Origin: Couchioplanes azureus
Lineage (GTDB): Bacteria; Actinomycetota; Actinomycetes; Mycobacteriales; Micromonosporaceae
Reading direction: 5' to 3'
DNA length: 37,032 nt
NCBI RefSeq assembly: GCF_014648355.1
Contig: NZ_BMQY01000020.1
Coordinates: forward strand, 1 to 37,032
Made by a program: the position numbers and the translations under genes. This document shows, piece after piece, positions 25,311 to 32,981 of the stretch. Position 1 is the first letter of the stretch; each line of letters begins with the position of its first letter. The notes below the pieces were generated by a model. It saw only the letters and a program-made list of their open reading frames with translations. It was not told the DNA's origin and did no database searches.

Positions 25311-28300
25311 TCAGCTCACGAGGATGTCGTAGATCCGGGCCGCGGAGTTCCCGTCCGAGGTGGGTGTCACCACCGAGACGCGCAGGTAGCGGGCGTCGGC
25401 GTGCACCGCCGTCGTGGTCGAGTCCGCGGTGTTGCCGCGGACCTGCGCCCGGGTGGTCCAGGACGACCCGTCGTCGGAGGTCTGCACGTCGAAGTCCCGG
25501 GTGTTCCACGCCGGGTACTCGCCTCCCGCCCCGGCGTGGCGGATCACCACCGTGGACACCCTGCGGCGGCTGCCCAGGTCGGCCTGGACCCACCTGGCGG
25601 CGCCCAGCGAGCACCACTTGTCGCCCCAGCCGCCGAGCCAGCTGCCGTTGAACGCCTTGTCCGCGCCCTCGCCGGCGCCGCACGACGAGTCGGCGGTGGC
25701 GGCCCGGCGCAGGGCCAGGTTCGCCGGCGCGTTCCCGTAGACCTCGAGCTCGTAGACCCGGGCCGTGCCGCTGCCGTCGGCGGCCGGCTGGGTCGCCTCG
25801 AAGCGGACGTACCGCGCGGTGCGCGACTCCACCGGGGTGTACGTCCGGCTGCCGCGCGAGCCGGTGACCGAGACCGCGGTGCTCCAGGCGGTGCCGTCCG
25901 TGCTGGTGGAGATCGTGTACGCGCCGGTGTTCCAGCCGGTCTGCTCCCCGCCGAGCCCGGCGTGCTCGACCACGAAGGCGTTCACGGTGCGCGCCGAGCC
26001 GAGGTCGACCTGCAGCTGGCGCGGCGCCGTACCGGAGCAGAACTTGCTGTTGCCGGCGATCGCGCCGTCGACGGCCTCGGCCGGGCCCTCGGCGCTGGTG
26101 CACGGCGCGGATCCGGTGACCGGCCGGCCCAGGGCCAGGTTGGCACCCGGGTCCGGTTCGGCCGCCGGCTGGTCGCGGCCCGCGCCGAAGCTCGGGGGTA
26201 CGTCGCCCGCGCCGGTGCCCCACGCCGACGGGCTGCCGCCCTGGGTGAACGCGATCGTCGCGCCGTCCGCGATGTCGGCGTACCGGAAGTAGCTGCGGCC
26301 GGTCGCGCTGCCGTCGACCGACAGGGCCTGCACGTAGCGGTTCACGGCACTGCCGCCGGTGACCGTGATGTTCCCCGGCCCGCGCTGGATCTGCACGCTC
26401 GGGAACAGGGCGCCGTGCGCGGCCAGGGTGTCCGCGCCCGGGGTCACCGGGTAGAAGCCCAGCGCCGACCAGACGTACCACGCGGAGGTGGCGCCGAGGT
26501 CGTCGTTGCCGGGCAGCCCGCCGGCGCCGGTGGTGAAGGACTCGGCCATCACCCGGCGCACCGCATCGCTCGCCCCGGCGGGCTTGCGGGCCGCGTGGTA
26601 GGCCCACGGCACGTTGTGCTCCGGCTCGTTGCCGATGTAGAAGTACGGCCGGGACAGCCCGCCGTTGAGCTCGGTGAAGTGGTGGTCGAGGCGCTGCACG
26701 GCGGTGGCCGGCCCGCCCATCAGCGTGACCAGGGCGCCGAGGTTGTGCGGCACCATCCAGGTGTACTGGGCGGCGTTGCCCTCGACGTACGGGCTCTCCT
26801 GCGCCGGGTTCAGCGGCTGGCGCCAGCCTCCGTCGCGGGTGTGGATGTACGACGACTCCCCGTTGAACAGATTGCGCCAGTACTGCGAGCGGGCGCTGTA
26901 GGTGGCGTACCCGCCGGTGTCGCCGAGGGCCCTGGCGAACTGGGCGATCGCGAAGTCGGACGCCGCGTACTCCAGGGTCTCCGAGGGGTTGCCGGGGATG
27001 AACTGGTTCGCGGCGTAGGTCGCGTGGTTGCCGCGCAGCACCACGCCCTGGGTGCTGCCGCCGGTTGCGCTCTTCTTCATCAGCGCCAGCGCGGCCGCGG
27101 TGTCGAAGCCACGGACGCCGAACGCGTACGCGCTGCCGACGACGATCGGCCCGGGGTCACCGGGCATGACGAAGTCCTCGACGCTCTGGTGCGACCACTT
27201 GGGCAGCAGCCCGCCCTGCTGTCCGTCCAGGACCATGGACTTGACGATGTCGCTCATCACCTCGGGCGCGATCAGCGCCACGAGCGCGGCCCACGACCGG
27301 TAGATGTCCCAGCCGGAGTAGTTCTGGTAGACCGGGTGGGACGCGGTGTGCACGGCGCCGTCGAAGCCCCGGTACTGGCCGTTGGTGTCGCTGGAGACGT
27401 TGGGGTTCTGCAGCACGTGGTACAGCGCCGTGTAGAACTTCTGCAGGTCGGTGCCGCTGCCGCCGGTGACCTGGATGCGGTTCAGGGCGCTGTTCCAGGC
27501 GGCGTCGGCGTTCGCGCGTACGGTCGCGAAGGAGTCCGCCTCGGCCGTGGCGTTGTCCCGGGCGTTGGCCACGCTGACGAACGAGATGCCCACGGTCGCG
27601 TGGACGACCGGGTTCGAGGTGGTGTCGAAGGTGACGTAGGCGCCGCTTCGGGTGCCGCTCGTGCTCGCGGACCCGGCGCTGACCGTCGTGCCGCGGAAGG
27701 TGCCGAAGCCGGTGGGCGCGCGGTCGAACAGGATCGAGAAGTACATCGGGAAGGTCCGGCCGCCGCAGAAGCCGCCCGCGGTGTGCTCGCCCCAGACCCG
27801 GTTGCCGGAGACGGTGACGGTGCCGTCGCGGTCGCCGGTCGCGGACCGGCTGACGTTGATCAGAACGCGGGCGGTGGTGCTGGCCGGGTAGGTCAGGCGC
27901 AGCGCTCCGGTGCGCGTGGTGGCGCTGAGCTCGGCGTCCACGCCGTACCGGTCGAGCCGGTTGCGGTAGTAGCCGGGCGCGGCGCTCTCGTTGCTCTTCG
28001 TGTACGCCGACGCATAGCTGGTCCAGGCCGAACCGGGCGACGCGCCGAGGGTGCCGGTGACCGGCAGGATCGGCAGGTCCTCGTTGTTGGGGCAGCCGGC
28101 GCCGTTGAAGTGGGTGAGGCTGAAGGACTCGATGGTGCGGTCGCGGTCGCGGTAGCCCGACGGCGACGCGGTGGGGGTGTCCGGGCTGAACTGCACCATC
28201 CCGAACGGGACGGTGGCGCCGGGGAAGGTGCTGCCCCCGGCCCCGCCGCCGACCGGGTTGGGCGAGTTGCTGTCGTCGGTGCCGATGAACGGGTTGACGT

Positions 28301-28394
28301 GGCGGGTGAGGTCGAGCTCGGCGGCGACCGCCGCCTGCGGGACGCAGAGGGCTGCGGCGGTGAGGACAACCGCCGCGGCGAGGGTACGGAGCAT
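25311..28394 (-). CDS. Secreted GH92 alpha-mannosidase with two discoidin/CBM32 domains
   Basis: Extracellular calcium-dependent exo-alpha-mannosidase, probably acting on fungal or plant mannans or N-glycans. The 1027-residue precursor starts with a signal peptide (MLRTLAAAVVLTAAALCVPQ, cut near AVAA-E25). The GH92 N-terminal beta domain (about 30-300) has VNPFIGTDDSN, GGGAGGSTFPGATVPFGMVQFSPDT and SLTHFNGAGC. The (alpha/alpha)6 catalytic domain (about 300-730) contains YQNYSGWDIYRSW, YIGNEPEHNVPWAYH and GNDDLGATSAWYVWSALGFYPVTPG, where the family's catalytic acidic residues and Ca ligands lie. Two F5/8-type C repeats close the protein (about 745-885 and 888-1027), each with the W-x-x-DLG(S) motif. 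No transporter or regulator gene is beside it; a LacI-type operator precedes it. Confidence 0.93.
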   Translation of the reverse strand: MLRTLAAAVVLTAAALCVPQAAVAAELDLTRHVNPFIGTDDSNSPNPVGGGAGGSTFPGATVPFGMVQFSPDTPTASPSGYRDRDRTIESFSLTHFNGAGCPNNEDLPILPVTGTLGASPGSAWTSYASAYTKSNESAAPGYYRNRLDRYGVDAELSATTRTGALRLTYPASTTARVLINVSRSATGDRDGTVTVSGNRVWGEHTAGGFCGGRTFPMYFSILFDRAPTGFGTFRGTTVSAGSASTSGTRSGAYVTFDTTSNPVVHATVGISFVSVANARDNATAEADSFATVRANADAAWNSALNRIQVTGGSGTDLQKFYTALYHVLQNPNVSSDTNGQYRGFDGAVHTASHPVYQNYSGWDIYRSWAALVALIAPEVMSDIVKSMVLDGQQGGLLPKWSHQSVEDFVMPGDPGPIVVGSAYAFGVRGFDTAAALALMKKSATGGSTQGVVLRGNHATYAANQFIPGNPSETLEYAASDFAIAQFARALGDTGGYATYSARSQYWRNLFNGESSYIHTRDGGWRQPLNPAQESPYVEGNAAQYTWMVPHNLGALVTLMGGPATAVQRLDHHFTELNGGLSRPYFYIGNEPEHNVPWAYHAARKPAGASDAVRRVMAESFTTGAGGLPGNDDLGATSAWYVWSALGFYPVTPGADTLAAHGALFPSVQIQRGPGNITVTGGSAVNRYVQALSVDGSATGRSYFRYADIADGATIAFTQGGSPSAWGTGAGDVPPSFGAGRDQPAAEPDPGANLALGRPVTGSAPCTSAEGPAEAVDGAIAGNSKFCSGTAPRQLQVDLGSARTVNAFVVEHAGLGGEQTGWNTGAYTISTSTDGTAWSTAVSVTGSRGSRTYTPVESRTARYVRFEATQPAADGSGTARVYELEVYGNAPANLALRRAATADSSCGAGEGADKAFNGSWLGGWGDKWCSLGAARWVQADLGSRRRVSTVVIRHAGAGGEYPAWNTRDFDVQTSDDGSSWTTRAQVRGNTADSTTTAVHADARYLRVSVVTPTSDGNSAARIYDILVS

Positions 28395-28422
28395 GCTGGT
28401 GCCGTCCCTTCTGAAGCCAACG

Positions 28423-28436
28423 TGACAACGTTGTCA
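28423..28436. promoter_or_regulatory. LacI-type operator upstream of the GH92 gene
   Basis: TGACAACGTTGTCA is a perfect 14-bp palindrome with a central CG, the usual form of LacI-family sites. A further copy of its half GTTGTCAA lies at 28471-28478, 41 bp away (about four turns). On the minus strand that half reads TTGACAAC and could also be part of a -35 box. The regulator gene is not in the window. Confidence 0.65.
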
Positions 28437-28503
28437 AGATGGCATCCATAGAAGCACGGCTATATCAGCGGTTGTCAATATGCGCGAGCCCGGTCCGTGC
28501 GGC

Positions 28504-28980
28504 TCAGGCGGTGCGGCGCGTGCCCGTCCGGCGCTCCCGGATCAGCGTGGACGCGGCCATCGCGGTGCCGCCGACCCCCACCCCGCCGAGCACGCCCAGG
28601 GCGAAGCGCTGCTCGTGGCGTACCTGGCGGTCGAGAGCGACCCGGTCCCCGGCGCGCGGATCGACGCCGATCCCGGTGAACGCGCTGATCCCGGCGATCC
28701 AGAAGGCCAGCAGCCCGGCGCCGGCGGCGATCAGGCCCCAGCGCGGCAGGTCCACCGGCGGCGCCCACACCTCGCGGATGAACCAGCTCTGCGGCCGCCG
28801 TCCGCGCAGCGCGCGCCGGTTGGTGACGATCCCGGCGGTGAAGCCCGGCAGGACCAGCACGGCGGCCACGATCACGGCCGTGCCGGTGCCCACCAGCGTC
28901 CGGCCGGCGAGCAGCCCGGCGATGAGCGTGCCGCACCACAGGACGCCGGCCAGGCACAGCACGTCCAGCAGCAGCAACAT
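28504..28980 (-). CDS. Small integral membrane protein, unknown function
   Basis: 158 residues with four hydrophobic segments (about 1-20, 28-50, 78-98, 130-150). A short cytoplasmic loop (TNRRALRGRRPQSWF) is basic, which suggests an N-out or N-in four-helix topology. I recognise no family motif; the C-terminus ends in an Arg-rich tail (RERRTGTRRTA). A GTG 15 bases upstream (28995) would add V-I-S-R-R; neither start has a good ribosome-binding site, so the choice is uncertain. It follows the DNA glycosylase by 26 bp on the same strand and is probably co-transcribed. Confidence 0.6.
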   Translation of the reverse strand: MLLLLDVLCLAGVLWCGTLIAGLLAGRTLVGTGTAVIVAAVLVLPGFTAGIVTNRRALRGRRPQSWFIREVWAPPVDLPRWGLIAAGAGLLAFWIAGISAFTGIGVDPRAGDRVALDRQVRHEQRFALGVLGGVGVGGTAMAASTLIRERRTGTRRTA

Positions 28981-29006
28981 CCGTCGAGAGATCACCGCAC
29001 CGGACG

Positions 29007-29633
29007 TTATCGGCCGGTACGCCCCGGCACCGGCGAATCCGGCTTTTTCCGGGGTACGTGCCGCCGGTAGGCACTGACCGTGGGATCCCCCGCGATCCAG
29101 AACCGCCACGGCAGGTCGTGTGCGGCGGTCACCCCCACCCGTGGTCCCGCCTGCACCGGGCCGGCCGGGCCGACCGGGGGTGTCAGGGTGGCGGGCCCGC
29201 CGCCGACCACGCTGGTGCCGTTGGCCCGGCGGTCGAGGGCCAGCACCTGCATCAGCTTGGCGGGCCCCGCCGCGAGATCGTGGTCCCTGCGCGCCGCCCG
29301 GCGCCCCCGGGCCGTCTCGATGCCGTCGACGACCTCCCCGGCGCGCAGCAGCACCGCGGACGCCACCCCCGGCTCGCCGCAGACGATGTTGGCGCAGAAA
29401 TGCATGCCGTAGATCTGGTACACGTACAGCACGCCGGCGGGACCGAACATGACCTCGTTGCGGCTCGTCACCCCGCGGTGCGCGTGGCTGGCCGGGTCCC
29501 GCCCCAGCCCGCTGTACGCCTCCACCTCGGTCAGCCGTACGGTCACGCCGTTCGCCGTGAGCCGCCAGCCGAGCAGCTGCCGCGCCGCCTCGTCGACCCG
29601 CTCGGCGGGCAGCTCGAGCCAGGAATACGTCAT
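29007..29633 (-). CDS. 3-methyladenine DNA glycosylase (AAG/MPG family)
   Basis: Base-excision-repair enzyme that removes alkylated purines. The 208-residue protein begins at the ATG for MTYSWLELP; a TTG four codons earlier is an alternative. The AAG signature is complete: RLTEVEAYSGLGRDPASHAHRG, with the Glu that activates water, then RNEVMFGPAGVLYVYQIYGMHFCANIVCG, which holds the minor-groove-intercalating Tyr region. Further on, AVLLRAGEVVDG and AAGPAKLMQVLAL match the family. The last 15 residues (RRHVPRKKPDSPVPGRTGR) are a basic tail. A single-domain protein close to the usual ~200 residues. Confidence 0.92.
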   Translation of the reverse strand: MTYSWLELPAERVDEAARQLLGWRLTANGVTVRLTEVEAYSGLGRDPASHAHRGVTSRNEVMFGPAGVLYVYQIYGMHFCANIVCGEPGVASAVLLRAGEVVDGIETARGRRAARRDHDLAAGPAKLMQVLALDRRANGTSVVGGGPATLTPPVGPAGPVQAGPRVGVTAAHDLPWRFWIAGDPTVSAYRRHVPRKKPDSPVPGRTGR

Positions 29634-29688
29634 CGCGCCAGCCAAGCACAGCCTCGGTCCTCCGGCCGCGTGGGGCCGTGGGGCGCGG

Positions 29689-29838
29689 TCAGGTGGCCGG
29701 GCGGTTCGGTCCGCTGGGCCGGCGGCGCCGCACCGGGCCGCAGCAGCCGTCCGGGCGGTTCGGCCCGAACGGGCGCGTCGGCCCGAACTCCAGCCGGCGG
29801 CGCCGCCGGCGCCGCGCGGGCCCGCTCTTGCCGGTCAT
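29689..29838 (-). CDS. Tiny Arg-rich ORF with repeated GPNRP, coupled to the CAP gene
   Basis: 49 residues; ATG overlaps the CAP-protein stop codon as ATGA, the coupling mode used throughout this window. Composition is extreme: an RRRRRRR block at residues 9-15, an RRRR block, and FGPTRPFGPNRPDG plus SGPNRP repeats, with one CC pair. Highly basic with Pro-Gly repeats, it resembles nothing I know and could bind nucleic acid, RNA or acidic surfaces. Alternatively it is chance coding in GC-rich DNA; the ATGA overlap is the main argument for a gene. Confidence 0.4.
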   Translation of the reverse strand: MTGKSGPARRRRRRRLEFGPTRPFGPNRPDGCCGPVRRRRPSGPNRPAT

Positions 29839-30668
29839 CCCACGAAGTCCTGGGTCACCCAGACGATGCCCTCGCCGTCGCGGACCACGCTCAGCCCGAT
29901 CCGGTCGAAGTTCCTGCTGAGCAGGTTCCTGCGGTGGCCGTCCTCCGGCGGGACCTCGGCGAGCATGTCGTCGGTCAAGCGGTTGGCGGCCTCGACGATC
30001 GCCGCGTCGCTGCCGGCCGCGGAGCGGAAGCCGATGTTCTCGCCCGCGGAGCTCCACCGCACGCCCTGGGCGCTGAAGCGGTCGCCGATGCCGCTCTCCC
30101 CGGGACACTGGTGGTTCAGCTCGCAGCCGCCGATCATGAGGCTGGTGTGCAGCGCCGCCGCCTTCGAGAGCTGATCGTCGAGCGACAGTGCCGCGAGCCC
30201 CTCCCGGCCGCGCGCGGCGTTGATGTGGGCGAGCACCTGGTCGAGGATCGTGCCGCTGGTCGCGGGCGGCGTCCGGGCGGCCGGCGAGGAGCGCGGCGTG
30301 GTCTTGCGCTTGGTGGCCGCCGGCTTCGGCGGGGTGGCCCGCTCGGCCGGTGTCGTCGTCGCGGCGGCGGCCGGTGCGGGGCTGCTCGCCGCCGCGGACG
30401 GCGAGGGCGCCACGCTCGGGGCCGCGCTGGCGGCGGCACCCTCGTCCAGCAGCAGGTCGGCGCCGGTGCCCGTACCGCCGAGCGCGGGCGGCTCGGTGAC
30501 CAGCGGGGCGTCCGCCGAGGCCCGCTCGGCGGCGGATCCGGAGTCCCCGGCGTCGTCGGCGCGGAACCCGGCGACCGCAAACCCGACCCCGATCACGACG
30601 GCGGTGGCACCCGCCGCGAGCGTGTACCGGAACTGCTGGGCTGGGGACATCCTCACGGGCGCGGTCAC
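29835..30668 (-). CDS. Membrane-anchored CAP (SCP/PR1) domain protein
   Basis: 277 residues from the GTG used here (an ATG at 30650 is possible). A TM anchor lies at about 15-36. A low-complexity Ala/Pro/Ser/Thr linker follows (about 55-140; includes TKRKTTPR), likely spanning the cell wall. The CAP domain is at about 141-277: ILDQVLAHINAARGREGLAALSLDDQLSKAAALHTSLM, HQCPGE, AGENIGF, EDGHRRNLLSRNFDRIGLSVV. Cys residues in IGGCELNHQC may pair. Bacterial CAP proteins are usually secreted; the cavity residues His and Glu (AGENIGF) are present, but the biochemical role is not settled. Upstream lies 152 bp of non-coding DNA with an imperfect GGATC/GATCC dyad. Confidence 0.88.
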   Translation of the reverse strand: MTAPVRMSPAQQFRYTLAAGATAVVIGVGFAVAGFRADDAGDSGSAAERASADAPLVTEPPALGGTGTGADLLLDEGAAASAAPSVAPSPSAAASSPAPAAAATTTPAERATPPKPAATKRKTTPRSSPAARTPPATSGTILDQVLAHINAARGREGLAALSLDDQLSKAAALHTSLMIGGCELNHQCPGESGIGDRFSAQGVRWSSAGENIGFRSAAGSDAAIVEAANRLTDDMLAEVPPEDGHRRNLLSRNFDRIGLSVVRDGEGIVWVTQDFVG

Positions 30669-30820
30669 CTCGGTCGCTCGGCGGGCGGCCGCGGTTCGGG
30701 CGCGGCTCGGCGGCCGCGGGCCGCGGCGCCCACCGACTATGGCCGTCGCCGTGCCGGCCGGGGCGCCGCCTCAGGAGCGCTTAAGGATCGACACACGAAG
30801 ACATAAGATCCACGGCCCGC

Positions 30821-31060
30821 TCACGCGATCCAGGCCAGGAACCGCTCGTAGAGGTCGGCCGGGGTGGGTGACCCCTGCGCGGTCAGGTCCTCCACGGCGT
30901 CGTACATCGTCGACGCCATGTAGATCGCCAGGCCGGACGGGAAGCTGGCGTACTGCACCGACAACTGTTCCCGGGCGTTGGCGCACGGCCAGGAGCGCTC
31001 GCACACCAGGCAGTCCCAGGACGGGCGGGCCGGCAGATGGTCGGTCCGCGGGATCAGCAT
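30821..31060 (-). CDS. Small CxxC-x5-C protein associated with WhiJ-like regulator
   Basis: 79 residues with GGAGG six bases before the ATG. The core WDCLVCERSWPCANAREQL has a CxxC followed by a third Cys, suggesting metal binding, and then a helical tail. Such short proteins, often mis-labelled flavin reductase, are found next to DUF5753 XRE regulators in actinobacteria; the role is unknown. Divergent from the regulator gene, sharing a 234-bp intergenic region with repeated GTCTC motifs. Confidence 0.75.
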   Translation of the reverse strand: MLIPRTDHLPARPSWDCLVCERSWPCANAREQLSVQYASFPSGLAIYMASTMYDAVEDLTAQGSPTPADLYERFLAWIA

Positions 31061-31174
31061 GACGCCTCCGGGACCCGTTGCGGCGTTCGACCCTCCATCG
31101 CGCATCCCTCCCGCGGCACCCGTCATGTCACTATGAGCGACGCGGGGGCTACACAGAGGAGCGTGCGTGACCTA

Positions 31175-31328
31175 GTCTCAGGCATCAATGGATGTGAGTG
31201 AGATTCCCGAAATCGAATTCCCACCGTCTCACTCCGGGCGACCCGGTCGTCTCGTTCGAGACAACTGCACAATTTCCGACAGAGGAGGCCGGCCGTGACC
31301 ACCGAGACAGGCTCCACCGTCCCGAGAC
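31175..31328. promoter_or_regulatory. Cluster of GTCTC/GAGAC motifs around the WhiJ-like gene start
   Basis: GTCTC or its complement occurs at 31175, 31226, 31249, 31258, 31304 and 31324. The pair at 31249-31262 forms a clean palindrome (GTCTCG-TT-CGAGAC) about 33 bp before the start codon. Six copies in 154 bp are more than expected by chance, so this may be the binding region of the XRE protein itself. No clear -10/-35 was found among them. Confidence 0.45.
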
Positions 31329-32173
31329 GGCAGGCCGGCCGGCTCATGAAGCAGCTTCGCGAGCAGGCCGGGATCTCCCTGATGGCCGCCGCCGAGGAGC
31401 TGGAGTTCTCCCGCGCCCGGATGTACCGCATCGAGAACGGCGAGGTCTCGCTGCGCAAGCACGACGTGCTGGCCATGTGCGCGTTCTACGGCGCCAACGA
31501 CCAGATCACCGAGGTCCTCGTCGGACTGGCCCGCGAGTCCAAGGCCAAGGGCTGGTGGCACGCGTACGGCGATGCGGTACCGGCCTGGTTCGAGCTGTAC
31601 GTCGGCATGGAGACCGCCGCCGAGCGGCTGCGGCACTACGCGCCCGGCGTCATCCCGGGACTGCTGCAGAACCGCGAGTACGCCGAATGGGTCTTCCACC
31701 AGCGCGCCGACCTGGACGAGGACGGCGTACGCACCGCCGTCGCCGTCCGCCTGGAACGCCAGGAACTACTGCGCCGGTTCAGCCCGCGCCCGCCCGTTCT
31801 CGAGGTGATCATCGACGAGGGGGTGCTGCGCCGGTCCATCGCCGACACCCTGGGCATGCAGAAACAGCTCGCCCACCTGGTCAACATCTCGCAGCGCCCC
31901 GGAGTGAGCGTGCGGGTGCTCCCGTTCTCGGCCGGCCCCCACCGCGCGTCCAGCGCCGGTTCGTTCACCATTCTCGACTTTCCCACCCTCGGCGCCGCCG
32001 CGCCGGAGCCGACGACGATCTACAGCGAGAATCTGACCGGCGCCCTCTATCTGGACAAGCCCCGCGAAGTGGAGACTTATGGCGTCGTCTGGCGCGAGCT
32101 GGAACGAGCGGCCCTCGACCGGCGAGCCTCCGACGACCTCATCGGCACGATCATCAAGGAGAGCGATGGCTGA
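31295..32173 (+). CDS. WhiJ-like XRE-family regulator with DUF5753
   Basis: 292 residues; GTG start with GAGGAGG seven bases upstream. The N-terminal HTH (about 14-70) reads LMKQLREQAGISLMAAAEELEFSRARMYRIENGEVSLRKHDVLAMCAFYG. DUF5753 follows (about 95-285: HYAPGVIPGLLQNREYAEWV, RQELLRRFSPRPPVLEVIIDEGVLRR, VRVLPFSAGPHRASSAGSFTILDF, YSENLTGALYLDKPREVETY). Such proteins, of the WhiJ type, act with small DUF397 proteins in development or specialised metabolism. Its stop overlaps the DUF397 gene by eight bases. Confidence 0.93.
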   Translation: MTTETGSTVPRRQAGRLMKQLREQAGISLMAAAEELEFSRARMYRIENGEVSLRKHDVLAMCAFYGANDQITEVLVGLARESKAKGWWHAYGDAVPAWFELYVGMETAAERLRHYAPGVIPGLLQNREYAEWVFHQRADLDEDGVRTAVAVRLERQELLRRFSPRPPVLEVIIDEGVLRRSIADTLGMQKQLAHLVNISQRPGVSVRVLPFSAGPHRASSAGSFTILDFPTLGAAAPEPTTIYSENLTGALYLDKPREVETYGVVWRELERAALDRRASDDLIGTIIKESDG

Positions 32174-32357
32174 CCTGACCGGTGCCCGATGGCACAAGAG
32201 CACCCGCAGCGGCAGCAATGGGGGTGACTGCGTCGAGGTCGCGGACAACCTGCCCGGCATCGTCGCGGTCCGCGACAGCAAGGACCCGGACGGCCCCGCG
32301 CTCGTGTTCCCCCGCGACACCTGGCGCGCCTTCGTCGACTCCCTCAAGCACCGCTAG
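32166..32357 (+). CDS. DUF397 small protein (WhiJ-system partner)
   Basis: 63 residues: MADLTGARWHKSTRSGSNGGDCVEVADNLPGIVAVRDSKDPDGPALVF, which is the classical DUF397 fold with W-x-K-S-S/T-x-S-x-x-x-x-x-C-V-E-V and VRDSKDPxGP. Members counter or modulate the paired XRE regulator; the system is reminiscent of toxin-antitoxin modules. It overlaps the regulator gene by eight bases, so both are made together. A hairpin follows. Confidence 0.93.
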   Translation: MADLTGARWHKSTRSGSNGGDCVEVADNLPGIVAVRDSKDPDGPALVFPRDTWRAFVDSLKHR

Positions 32358-32370
32358 CCCACCGGCCGCC

Positions 32371-32395
32371 GCGGCCACGGACCCGCCGTGGCCGC
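32371..32395. terminator. Hairpin after the DUF397 gene
   Basis: 10-bp perfect arms GCGGCCACGG / CCGTGGCCGC with a 5-base loop, 14 bases after the stop; closes the WhiJ-like operon. Confidence 0.65.
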
Positions 32396-32434
32396 CGGCG
32401 CGACTGCGTTCTCCCCGTCTGCGGGCCGGGTCGC

Positions 32435-32440
32435 TACAGT
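32435..32440 (+). promoter_or_regulatory. -10 TACAGT, likely leaderless start of the MazF-like gene
   Basis: TACAGT lies 6 bp before the GTG and matches the TAnnnT pattern; no ribosome-binding site is present. The transcript probably starts at the GTG. Confidence 0.4.
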
Positions 32441-32446
32441 GCCGGC

Positions 32447-32923
32447 GTGAGCAGACTCCTCAAGGGCATCGCCGGAACGCTGCGCCGTGTGGCCGGCCGC
32501 AGGGTCCCCGCCCCGCGGGCCGCCACCCCGGCCGGTCCGGCCGGCACCGCCCGGCGCGGCCGCTCGCTGGAGTACGCCCCGCACCTCGACGGCGACGCCG
32601 ATCCGGGCGAGATCGTCTGGACCTGGGTCGAGTACGAGGACGACCCCCGCCGCGGCAAGGACCGCCCGGTGCTGGTGGTGGGCCGCGACGGCCGTACCCT
32701 GCTCGGCCTGATGCTCTCCAGCCAGAGCGACCGCGACGGACAGCGGCACTGGCTGGCGCTCGGCCCGGGAGCCTGGGACCGGGAGTCCCGGCCCAGCTGG
32801 ATCCGCCTCGACCGGGTGCTGGAGGTCGACGAGGACGGCATCCGCCGCGAGGGGGCGGTCCTCGACCGGCCCCGTTTCGAACGCGTCGCCGCGACACTGC
32901 GCCGCGACTACGGCTGGAGCTGA
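32447..32923 (+). CDS. PemK/MazF-like protein, orphan
   Basis: 158 residues. A basic N-terminus (about 1-40, RRxxGRRVPAPRAA) precedes a MazF/PemK-like core (about 54-155): EIVWTWVEYEDDPRRGKDRPVLVVGRDGRTLLGLMLSSQSDRD. The sequence RPVLVVGR fits the strand of the PemK fold; the family cuts RNA. There is no antitoxin gene directly before or after, and the start is leaderless, so this may be a solitary, perhaps non-toxic, member of the family found widely in actinobacteria. Start is a GTG, and no ribosome-binding site can be seen. Confidence 0.7.
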   Translation: MSRLLKGIAGTLRRVAGRRVPAPRAATPAGPAGTARRGRSLEYAPHLDGDADPGEIVWTWVEYEDDPRRGKDRPVLVVGRDGRTLLGLMLSSQSDRDGQRHWLALGPGAWDRESRPSWIRLDRVLEVDEDGIRREGAVLDRPRFERVAATLRRDYGWS

Positions 32924-32949
32924 CCCCGTCCCGGCGGCCATACCGCGCG

Positions 32950-32963
32950 CGGTTCGCGAACCG
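32950..32963. promoter_or_regulatory. Perfect palindrome upstream of unknown gene
   Basis: CGGTTCGCGAACCG is a perfect 14-bp inverted repeat, five bp before a -10-like TACCGT (32969-32974) and 18 bp before the ATG at 32982. It sits where an operator would lie, but no matching regulator is known. Confidence 0.4.
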
Positions 32964-32981
32964 GCCACTACCGTGGAGGTC

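Noticed and set aside
25401..28451. 1016-codon plus-strand frame opposite GH92
   Set aside because: No domain and no ribosome-binding site; GH92 with two discoidin domains is on the minus strand.
29058..30806. 582-codon plus-strand frame opposite AAG and CAP genes
   Set aside because: Shadow composition, whereas the minus strand has clear AAG and CAP families.
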